In this document: positions 1 to 5,951 of the stretch, piece by piece
Position numbering within the stretch: position 1 is the first letter of the stretch
How the letters are laid out: each line of letters begins with the position of its first letter
NCBI GenBank assembly: GCA_027347545.1
Contig: DAIEQT010000020.1
Span: 1 to 9,164, forward strand
DNA from: Ignavibacteria bacterium
GTDB taxonomy: Bacteria > Bacteroidota > Ignavibacteria > Ignavibacteriales > Melioribacteraceae
DNA: 9,164 nt
Reading direction: 5' to 3'
Translations under genes and position numbers: made by a program
Notes under the pieces: model-generated
Database searches by the model: none
Told to the model about the DNA's origin: nothing
Seen by the model: the letters and a program-made list of their open reading frames with translations, nothing else

Positions 1-88
1 AAAAGAAAATTTTTCTTGTTCTATATGTTTTCTCATTTAGCATTTTCTCACTAAGCGATTTCTTATCAACTAATTCCAACTTGAGCAT
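1..88 (-). CDS. Possible 5' part of a gene downstream of the PLP enzyme (runs off the left edge)
   Basis: An open frame starts at an ATG at 88-86, inside the last codons of the PLP-enzyme gene in another frame, and stays open to the window edge (29 codons). The predicted start reads MLKLELVDKKSLSEKMLNEK. A second in-frame ATG at 43-41 follows a GTGAG-like sequence and would avoid the overlap. The fragment is rich in Lys and Glu, and I do not recognise a family. No terminator-like hairpin lies between the PLP stop and the edge, so co-transcription with the upstream genes is plausible. An 88-base open frame could still be chance. Confidence 0.4.
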   Translation of the reverse strand, partial: MLKLELVDKKSLSEKMLNEKTYRTRKIFF

Positions 89-1529
89 TGAACTCATCAA
101 TTAATTTATCCCATAACGGAACAACGGAAAATCTTTCCTTCCAATAGTTATCTTCAAACCATTGCGCGTTTAGTTCTTCAACCGTTTTGCCTTGTTGCTC
201 AACCCAAGTAAAATATTTTAGATTATGAATACGCTTCTTCTCTTGGAAACTAAGCTCTGCAAAATTATCTGTTGTTTGTCTCTTAAGAACTGAATACCAA
301 TCCTTATCAGCTTGATGCTCGGAATATTTTCCCCAGGTTTGATTCATCTCTTCCAAACGAGAGCCGTATAGCTCAGCGGAATCTGTAAAGATTGTGAAGA
401 TTATATCATTCTCATTCATTTCGAAATACTTAGCAAGTTTGATTGCGCTGATCATGTTACTAATTCCGGAAATGCCAAGCCAAGGAAGTTTGGAAATTGT
501 TTCTTCGGCAACGCCAAGCTGCCTCAAATATTTTTGCCCCTCAGCATCGTTAAACAATCGCAAAATTCTGAGCGGGTCTTCATCATCAATTGCTACAACT
601 GCGTCTGTATTTTTAACGTTATGAATCCATGGAATATGCTTGTCGCCAATTCCTTCAATGCGGTGCGCGCCATATCCGTTTGATAACAGCGTTGGGCATT
701 GCAAAGCTTCGCTCGCTGCAACTTTTATTAGCGGCGAAATTTCACGCAAATAATCCCCGGCACCAATTGTTCCGGCCGAACCGGTTGCGCTTACATAACC
801 GCTTAAGCGCTGGTTCCCTTTTTTAATTTGATTAAACAGTGTTTCTATTGTTGAGCCGGTAACTTCATAATGCCAGATGGGATTTCCCATCTGATCGAAC
901 TGATTAAAAATCAAATACTGATCGCTCGTTCTTTCTAACTCATGACACTTATCATAAATTTCTTTCACGTTACTTTCGCAGCCGTAAGTCGCGTAAATCT
1001 CTGCGCCCATATTTTTGAGCCAATCAAATCTTTCTTTACTCATTTCTTCAGGAAGAATAGCAACACCATCAACCGCAAGTAATCGCGAGTTGAAAACTCC
1101 GCCGCGGCAATAATTTCCGGTAGATGGCCAAACTGCTTTGTGATATTCCGGATTGAATCTTCCCGTTACGAGATATGGCGCTAAACATCCGTAAGTTGCA
1201 CCAACTTTGTGCGCGCCTGTTGGAAAGAATTTTCCTACTAAGCCAACTATGCGTGCTTTAACTCCGGTTATTTCTGATGGAATTTCTAAATAGTTTATTC
1301 CTCCAATATTGCCAGTCGTATGATCGTTGCGCCAGTTAATTCTAAATAAGTTAAGCGGATTGATGTCTTGCATTCCAACGCTTGGCAATTGATCTTTTAT
1401 TTTTTGCGCAATCGAATCGGGGTTTTTTAATTCACTAAATTTTGGAAGTATAATATTTTTCTCCCGGCACCGTTTAATCGTTTTCTTTAAATAGTCTTCA
1501 TTCTGCAATTTCCATGAAAAGCTTTCCAT
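66..1529 (-). CDS. Fold-type II PLP-dependent enzyme (cysteine synthase/CBS superfamily), reaction unknown
   Basis: A 487-residue cytoplasmic enzyme of the tryptophan synthase beta/cysteine synthase fold. Seen: PTGAHKVG at 103-110, where Lys108 is the likely PLP Schiff-base lysine; STGNYCRGG at 136-144, in the place of the substrate loop (TSGNTG in cysteine synthases); NPIWHYEVTGSTI at 216-228, like the NPxxHxxTTGPEI stretch; SATGSAGTIG at 247-256, the phosphate-binding Gly loop; IEGIGDKHIP at 291-300, like the IQGIGxxxxP segment; and FTDSAELYG at 381-389, near the expected pyridine-nitrogen Ser. Cysteine synthases are about 310 residues, so this protein has roughly 75 extra residues at the N-terminus and about 95 at the C-terminus. 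The gene starts 5 bases after AAGGAG. It follows xdhAB on the same strand, separated by the REP/RAYT element. That suggests, without proof, a role in purine or amino-acid breakdown, perhaps as a lyase. It does not resemble diaminopropionate ammonia-lyase closely, and a true cysteine synthase is unlikely. Confidence 0.88.
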   Translation of the reverse strand: MESFSWKLQNEDYLKKTIKRCREKNIILPKFSELKNPDSIAQKIKDQLPSVGMQDINPLNLFRINWRNDHTTGNIGGINYLEIPSEITGVKARIVGLVGKFFPTGAHKVGATYGCLAPYLVTGRFNPEYHKAVWPSTGNYCRGGVFNSRLLAVDGVAILPEEMSKERFDWLKNMGAEIYATYGCESNVKEIYDKCHELERTSDQYLIFNQFDQMGNPIWHYEVTGSTIETLFNQIKKGNQRLSGYVSATGSAGTIGAGDYLREISPLIKVAASEALQCPTLLSNGYGAHRIEGIGDKHIPWIHNVKNTDAVVAIDDEDPLRILRLFNDAEGQKYLRQLGVAEETISKLPWLGISGISNMISAIKLAKYFEMNENDIIFTIFTDSAELYGSRLEEMNQTWGKYSEHQADKDWYSVLKRQTTDNFAELSFQEKKRIHNLKYFTWVEQQGKTVEELNAQWFEDNYWKERFSVVPLWDKLIDEFNAQVGIS

Positions 1530-1534
1530 TGTTT

Positions 1535-1540
1535 CTCCTT
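1535..1540 (-). promoter_or_regulatory. Shine-Dalgarno site of the PLP-enzyme gene
   Basis: AAGGAG on the minus strand lies 5 bases before the ATG at 1529-1527. It fixes the start codon and sits only about 12 bases from the foot of the left REP hairpin, so the hairpin lies just upstream of this gene's translation start. Confidence 0.8.
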
Positions 1541-1551
1541 TTGGGTGTAAT

Positions 1552-1576
1552 GTAGGGAACGGTCTAAGGCCGTTCC
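1552..1576 (+). repeat. Left REP element: GTAG foot plus hairpin
   Basis: GTAG at 1552-1555 is followed by the arms GGAACGGTC (1556-1564) and GGCCGTTCC (1568-1576) around a TAA loop. Eight of nine pairs are Watson-Crick and one is G.T. A GTAG tetranucleotide at the 5' foot of a hairpin is the established hallmark of REP sequences recognised by RAYT transposases. It ends 4 bases from the RAYT stop codon and is inverted relative to the right copy (2129-2153). In the mRNA it lies between the RAYT remnant and the PLP-enzyme ribosome binding site, where it might stabilise or attenuate the transcript (inference). Confidence 0.82.
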
Positions 1577-1580
1577 TCTT

Positions 1581-2114
1581 TCACAGACCGCCTAAATTTT
1601 CGGGTAATTTTTCTAATTCCTTTTTCAAAGGATTTTCTTGAATATATTTTCTTATACGATACAGTTCTTTTTCATTTCTAATAACCCTATCATAGAAAGA
1701 TTTCTGCCACTGAAATTTTCCAGTGCTTTCCGAAACCAAGTTTATTCTTCTAGCCGAAAAAGATTTAAATGCACGGATGATTTCAGATAGACCGTGGTTC
1801 CTATTCTTGTTAGGATAGATCTCAGACCCGGCCCTACTGATTATGTCTTGTTCTGTAATAATTACTATTCCATGAAAGTGATCCGGCATTATTACATAAT
1901 AATCTAATTCACAATTTTAATAGTGCTTCTGTAAGTCAAACCAACAATCTTCAACTATTTTTCCCTTTGCATTTAGAATTACACTTGCACCGAAAATCTC
2001 TCCAAACCATTCAATTTTATTCAAGGTACAAATTGTAACGAAATAATATCCCGGACTTGAATAATCGAAGCCAGTCAATCTCAAATGTTTTCTATTTGGC
2101 AATTTATTTTCCAT
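1581..2114 (-). pseudogene. REP-associated tyrosine transposase (RAYT, IS200/Y1 family) with an in-frame TAA
   Basis: Reading through one TAA (1919-1917) gives a protein of 176 residues plus the stop position, a normal RAYT length. Seen: an N-terminal block RKHLRLTGFDYSSPGYYFVT, then FGEIFGASVILNAKGKIVEDCW, then DYYVIMPDHFHGIVII with the HUH pair His-Phe-His, then GLSEIIRAFKSFSARRIN, and finally FQWQKSFYDRVIRNEKELYR with the likely catalytic Tyr in SFYDRVIRN, followed by IRKYIQENPL. The stop falls between residues HY and NCELDYYV, just before the HUH motif. N-terminal 65 residues and C-terminal 111 residues stay in the same frame, so a single base substitution (for example from CAA, AAA or GAA) explains it. 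The C-terminal part has an ATG at 1889 but could not supply the whole Y1 domain. No Shine-Dalgarno precedes the start at 2114. Inverted REPs flank the gene, as is typical for RAYTs. It may be a real loss or a base error in an assembly. Confidence 0.88.
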
Positions 2115-2128
2115 ATCGTATTAATTAA

Positions 2129-2153
2129 GGAAAGGTCAAAGACCTTTCCCTAC
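2129..2153 (-). repeat. Right REP element: GTAG foot plus perfect hairpin, overlapping the xdhB 3' end
   Basis: On the minus strand GTAG (2153-2150) precedes GGAAAGGTC, a 3-base loop and GACCTTTCC: a perfect 9-bp stem. Aligned with the left REP it matches at 20 of 25 positions. The fourth base of the stem sequence GGAA(C/A)GG changes from C to A, and its partner changes from G to T. This is a compensatory pair that shows the stem is what is conserved. It lies 14 bases upstream of the RAYT start and points the opposite way to the left copy, with the GTAG feet facing outwards. It also encodes the last residues and stop of xdhB. Confidence 0.85.
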
Positions 2154-4409
2154 GTCTATGCCATACAATGTGAGTAAAACTTTTTCGGGTGTTAGCGGCG
2201 AATCGAATTTCACCTCAATGTTTGGATTGAACGCTCGCATAGCATTCATCAGCGCAAAATAAACTCCAATTCCATACAAGAATGGAGGCTCGCCAACAGC
2301 TTTAGAGCGAAGCGGTCCAAAGTCATTAGGTGAATCTTGCAAAAACTTCACTTTCATTTCCTTCGGCATCGCATGAATATCCGGCACTTTATAAGTAGAA
2401 AGTGCATCCGTGATTAATCGTCCCTCAGAATTCCAGATGAGTTCTTCCGAAGTCATCCAGCCAATTCCTTGGACGATACCGCCCTCAGCTTGTCCTTGAT
2501 CTATAACTTTATGAAATGACTCGCCAAAATCGTGAATGACTTTTACTGCATCAACTTCATACGTTCCGCGAAGACAATCAACAGTAACCTCAACAATTCC
2601 CGCTCCGTAAACATGATAGGCGAATGGTTTGCCTTTGTTAATTTTTGTATCGAAATAGATGTCCGGTGTTGAGTGAAATGCTTGAGCAGTTAAACTAATT
2701 CTCTTCATGTAAGCTTTGTTCACCAAATCTTTGAAAGTTAGATTAGTCGGTTCACCTTCATCAAAAACTTTTTCATTCATAAAAGTAATTTTAGTGAAGT
2801 CATCTTGCCCCAGTTCTTCAGCCGCAACTTTCTGCAAACGTTCATTCAAAATATTGCAAGCGGCAATAACGGCAAAACCATTTAAGTCTGTTCCTTTGCT
2901 TGCGGCGGTCGGGGAAGTATTAGACACGCGCGATGTATTTGTTGATTCAATCTTTATTCTCGCTTCGTCAACACCAAGAGTTTTGGCGGCGATGTGCTTC
3001 ATCTTAGCGTTAACACCTTGTCCCATCTCAACTGCGGCTGTGCTGATATTTATGCTTCCATCAGTATAGATATGAACAAGAGCAGAAGCTTGATTCAGAA
3101 ATGTTGTCGTGAATGAAATTCCGAAGCAAATTGGAATTACCGCAACACCTTTTTTAACAAGTTTGTTGGAATCGTTAAAAGAATTTATTTCTTGCTGAAT
3201 TTTCTCAAGTTCAAAATCCGATTCCATTTGAGAAAAAGTTTTCTCAGCCTGGCATTGAAAAGTTTTTTGTCCAAACGAAAACTCATCTCCCTCTTTTAGC
3301 AAATTTGCTTTCTGAATCTCAGCCGGCTCAACATTCATCACTTGCGCGGCTTTGTAAATAGCCGATTCAAAAACAAATATTCCTTGAGGTCCACCAAATC
3401 CTCTGAAGGCAGTAAAGGGAACAAGATTAGTTTTACAGCAAAGCGCTGTCGCTCTAACATTCGGAACGAAATAAGAATTAGTACAATGGAAAAGAGTTCT
3501 ATCTAGAATCGCGGGCGATAAATCCGCAACCGCTCCGGCATTCTGATAGAAAGTTGCCTCGTAAGCTAAAATTTTTCCCTCCTTATTCAGTCCAATCTTA
3601 AAATCACTAGAGTATGGATGACGCTTGCCTGTAATGCGAATATCATCTTGACGGTTGAGGACAAGTTTAACCGGCTTTTTAAGTTTGTATGCTGCAAGCG
3701 CTGCCATGCAAGCCCAAGCAGTTGCTTGATCTTCCTTACCGCCAAATCCACCGCCGAGCCGCTGAACATCAACTTCAATTTTGCTCATCGGCAAACCAAT
3801 AACGCGGGAAATCATTCGTTGAACATTTGTTGGTCCCTGAGTAGCGGAAGAAATTTTTATTCCTCCATTCTCGGTAATATTTGCCAGCGCTCCTTGAGTT
3901 TCCAGATACAAATGTTCTTGCCCGCCGGTGTCAACCTTTCCTTCAATAACGTAATCGCACTCGCTCCAAGTTTTATCAACATTGCCAAGCTCAAATTTTC
4001 TTGGTGGAATAATTAGAAGATTTTTCTCTGCAGCTTCTCGGGGATCAAGAACCGGTTTCAATTTTTCGTAGATAGCATTTATTTTTTTCGAGGCTTCTTT
4101 GGCGTGCAGGTAAGTATCGGCAACAACAAATGCAATCGGATGCCCAATGAAATGCACTTCCTCTTCTGCAAATAGATTTTCATCTAATACTATTCCACCG
4201 ATCTGGTTTTCTCCGGGAATATCTTTTGCAGAATAAATTCCGGCTACTCCTTTTGATTGAAGCGCTTTAGCGAAATCAATTTCTAAAATTTTACCGTGAG
4301 CAATGGGCGAGTAATAAACGTATCCATACAACGTTCCGTCCGGGATGCGCAAATCATCAACAAAGTAAGATTCCCCTTTTACGTGACGGATTGAATCGTA
4401 ATTTCTCAT
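2136..4409 (-). CDS. xdhB: Xanthine dehydrogenase, molybdopterin-binding subunit
   Basis: A 757-residue large subunit, close in size to Rhodobacter capsulatus XdhB (777). It hydroxylates hypoxanthine/xanthine at a molybdenum-pterin centre and passes electrons to XdhA. Seen: a fumarylacetoacetase-like a/b-hammerhead domain near 8-120; GGQEH at 162-166; GGGFGGKE at 219-226; TAFRGFGGPQG at 333-343; EMGQG at 461-465; PTAASKGTDLNG at 500-511; KAVGEPP at 703-709. Gap-free alignment from memory to the bovine enzyme puts Gln191, Glu226, Arg304, Phe338 and Phe433 at Gln767, Glu802, Arg880, Phe914 and Phe1009, and Glu707 at the catalytic Glu1261. Aldehyde oxidases have Val and Met at the Glu802/Arg880 positions, so xanthine-type specificity is favoured. 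It starts in an ATGA overlap with xdhA, 7 bases after GGAGG. The last residues, VGKGL, and the stop come from the right REP. No XdhC insertion factor is in view. Confidence 0.96.
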   Translation of the reverse strand: MRNYDSIRHVKGESYFVDDLRIPDGTLYGYVYYSPIAHGKILEIDFAKALQSKGVAGIYSAKDIPGENQIGGIVLDENLFAEEEVHFIGHPIAFVVADTYLHAKEASKKINAIYEKLKPVLDPREAAEKNLLIIPPRKFELGNVDKTWSECDYVIEGKVDTGGQEHLYLETQGALANITENGGIKISSATQGPTNVQRMISRVIGLPMSKIEVDVQRLGGGFGGKEDQATAWACMAALAAYKLKKPVKLVLNRQDDIRITGKRHPYSSDFKIGLNKEGKILAYEATFYQNAGAVADLSPAILDRTLFHCTNSYFVPNVRATALCCKTNLVPFTAFRGFGGPQGIFVFESAIYKAAQVMNVEPAEIQKANLLKEGDEFSFGQKTFQCQAEKTFSQMESDFELEKIQQEINSFNDSNKLVKKGVAVIPICFGISFTTTFLNQASALVHIYTDGSINISTAAVEMGQGVNAKMKHIAAKTLGVDEARIKIESTNTSRVSNTSPTAASKGTDLNGFAVIAACNILNERLQKVAAEELGQDDFTKITFMNEKVFDEGEPTNLTFKDLVNKAYMKRISLTAQAFHSTPDIYFDTKINKGKPFAYHVYGAGIVEVTVDCLRGTYEVDAVKVIHDFGESFHKVIDQGQAEGGIVQGIGWMTSEELIWNSEGRLITDALSTYKVPDIHAMPKEMKVKFLQDSPNDFGPLRSKAVGEPPFLYGIGVYFALMNAMRAFNPNIEVKFDSPLTPEKVLLTLYGIDVGKGL

Positions 4410-5821
4410 AACAATTCCTCCACATTAATTTTATCCGGAAAGAGCAAAATGAAATGAGAATAAATTAGTTGACGCAGCAAGAGCCGTTTGTACTCTGCTG
4501 TGCCGCGCGCATCGCTGATCGGAGAAATTTCTTCCGCAGCAATTTGAGCAACTGATTTAACCAAATCAGTTGTGATTTCTTTGTTGATAATTGCTTCGCA
4601 AGTTTTTGTTAGGAACAATGGGATCGGTGCGACCCCGCCTGCTGATATTCCAGCCGATTCAATCTTTCCATTTCTAGCAACCAAAGCAATGCTTGAGTTT
4701 ACGCTTGCTATATCAAGGTAAGTTCGTTTAGAGATTTTCTCGAAATTAAAGAAGAAATGTTTTGGAGGAATAGCAAAGGAAATTTTCTCGATGATTTCCG
4801 TTTTCTTTTTAGCCAGTGTTTTATAACCTAAGTAAAACTTCCTTAGAGGAAGAACTCGCTTTGACTTTCCGGAGAGATGAATAGTTGCATCAAGCGAAAG
4901 TAAAATGTTGGATAAATCCCCAATTGGCGAAGCATTTACAATATTTCCGGCAACTGTAGCTCTGTTACGAATTGGCATAGAGCCGAACAACTCTAGTTGA
5001 GAACTTAACGACGGGAAATACTTCTTAAATATTTTTGATTCTAGAATTTGCTGAATTGTTGCCGCGCCGCCAATTATAATTTCCCCTTTTTCAATTTTGA
5101 TTTCGGAGTTAACATTTTTATTTGATACAAACTGGCTTTCTGTCTGGACTAATTCTTCCCACCGCTGTACATACAAATCAGTTCCTCCACCAACAAGGAA
5201 TTCCATTTGTTTCTTCTTTGGTTGTTGTTTCTTAATAAGCATCAGCCGCTTAGGAATCTCCAAGAAATATTCCGGAATGAAACGGGCTTCGATTAATCTT
5301 TTGTAATGATTACTTTTTTTCTCGCTTTTGTTGTAGCCTTCGATAGATTTTTCAATCGCTCTTATTATTCCGGCATAACCGGTGCAGCGGCAAATATTCC
5401 CGCCAAGTGAATTTATTGCGGCGCTTACTTCCGGTTTTGTTTCATTCAAAAAATAATTAGTGATTGAAACGACAAAGCCAGGCGTACAAAATCCGCATTG
5501 CGTTCCACCTTCTTCAGCCATGGCTTGCTGAATTGGAGAAAGCTCATCCGGATTATTTGTTTGCGGAGAAATTCCTTCAACTGTTACAACATGTTTGCCA
5601 TGAACGTCGGCAAGAGGCATCAAGCAAGAGTTTATAGATTTATAAGTGAGTTTAGATTTGTCAAGTGTTCCAAGTATTACTGTGCAAGCGCCGCAATCAC
5701 CTTCGCGGCAGCCTTCTTTTGTTCCGGTTAGTTCGGTCTCTCTTCGGATAAAATCGAGAAGAACAGTTGTGGGAGAAAGATCAGAAGTAATGTGTTTGTT
5801 ATTGAGAATGAATTCTATCAT
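4406..5821 (-). CDS. xdhA: Xanthine dehydrogenase, fused [2Fe-2S] and FAD subunit
   Basis: A 471-residue electron-transfer subunit; R. capsulatus XdhA, with the same fused layout, has 462. E. coli-type systems split the two parts. Seen: a plant-type ferredoxin domain with Cys38, Cys43, Cys46 and Cys66 (GCREGDCGACTV at 37-48); a helical second cluster domain with Cys109, Cys112, Cys144 and Cys146 (QCGFC, NICRCTGY); a Lys/Glu/Ser-rich linker at about 162-205; an FAD domain with FLVGGGTDLYV at 208-218 and IRNRATVAGNIVNASPIGDL at 284-303; and a CO-dehydrogenase-flavoprotein C-terminal domain ending in SDARGTAEYKRLLLRQL at 436-452. All eight cluster cysteines are present. Electrons should flow from Mo through the two clusters to FAD and then to NAD+. 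It is the first gene of the operon. AGAGGT stands 4 bases before the ATG, and its TGA overlaps the xdhB ATG. Confidence 0.96.
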   Translation of the reverse strand: MIEFILNNKHITSDLSPTTVLLDFIRRETELTGTKEGCREGDCGACTVILGTLDKSKLTYKSINSCLMPLADVHGKHVVTVEGISPQTNNPDELSPIQQAMAEEGGTQCGFCTPGFVVSITNYFLNETKPEVSAAINSLGGNICRCTGYAGIIRAIEKSIEGYNKSEKKSNHYKRLIEARFIPEYFLEIPKRLMLIKKQQPKKKQMEFLVGGGTDLYVQRWEELVQTESQFVSNKNVNSEIKIEKGEIIIGGAATIQQILESKIFKKYFPSLSSQLELFGSMPIRNRATVAGNIVNASPIGDLSNILLSLDATIHLSGKSKRVLPLRKFYLGYKTLAKKKTEIIEKISFAIPPKHFFFNFEKISKRTYLDIASVNSSIALVARNGKIESAGISAGGVAPIPLFLTKTCEAIINKEITTDLVKSVAQIAAEEISPISDARGTAEYKRLLLRQLIYSHFILLFPDKINVEELL

Positions 5822-5831
5822 TTAGACCTCT

Positions 5832-5849
5832 GTGGAATTTACGCTCCAC
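5832..5849 (-). repeat. Short inverted repeat abutting the xdhA ribosome binding site
   Basis: GTGGA (5832-5836) and TCCAC (5845-5849) form a 5-bp stem with an 8-base loop. In the xdhA mRNA this hairpin would end exactly where the AGAGGT ribosome binding site (5831-5826) begins. It could influence initiation, but five base pairs may be chance, and it lacks the GTAG foot of the REPs. Confidence 0.35.
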
Positions 5850-5888
5850 GATCGGTTCAGCATTTGTTAAGAACAATCTAACTACACA

Positions 5889-5940
5889 AAAATTAACGTT
5901 TTGGAATGCGGAAATCAAAAAGTTAATTTTACTGCAACTC
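5889..5940. repeat. Spaced 9-bp inverted repeat in the divergent xdhA/MFS promoter region
   Basis: AAAATTAAC (5889-5897) and GTTAATTTT (5932-5940) are exact reverse complements 34 bases apart, in the only divergent intergenic region of the window. They could be two half-sites of an operator for a dimeric or looping regulator of xdhAB and/or the transporter. The arms are AT-rich, so chance is not excluded. No regulator gene is in view. Confidence 0.3.
5890..5918 (-). promoter_or_regulatory. Weak candidate promoter for xdhAB
   Basis: On the minus strand TTGATT (5918-5913) and TAATTT (5895-5890) are 17 bases apart, a sigma-70-like arrangement about 70 bases before the xdhA start. The -35 matches at 4 of 6 positions and the -10 at only 3 of 6. 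The adjacent TTAATTTTTG also resembles the Bacteroidota -7 box TAnnTTTG with one mismatch. This is position-based inference. Confidence 0.22.
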
Positions 5941-5951
5941 AATATCAGATT

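Noticed and set aside
66..1529. Calling the PLP enzyme cysteine synthase (cysK) or diaminopropionate ammonia-lyase (ygeX)
   Set aside because: It is far longer than CysK and its substrate loop differs. The YgeX motifs around the lysine (NAFKxLGG) and after it are absent.
1552..1576. Left hairpin as a rho-independent terminator
   Set aside because: There is no U-tract after the stem on either strand, and the GTAG foot and the inverted homologous copy identify it as a REP.
1581..1889. The C-terminal RAYT part as a separate short transposase gene starting at ATG 1889
   Set aside because: This ATG is the conserved Met of the MPDHFHG motif, not a real start. The upstream residues in the same frame are also conserved across the stop, and no ribosome binding site precedes it.
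2716..3069. Long open frames on the plus strand opposite xdhB and xdhA
   Set aside because: They are antisense shadows of strongly conserved coding sequence, without ribosome binding sites or recognisable domains.
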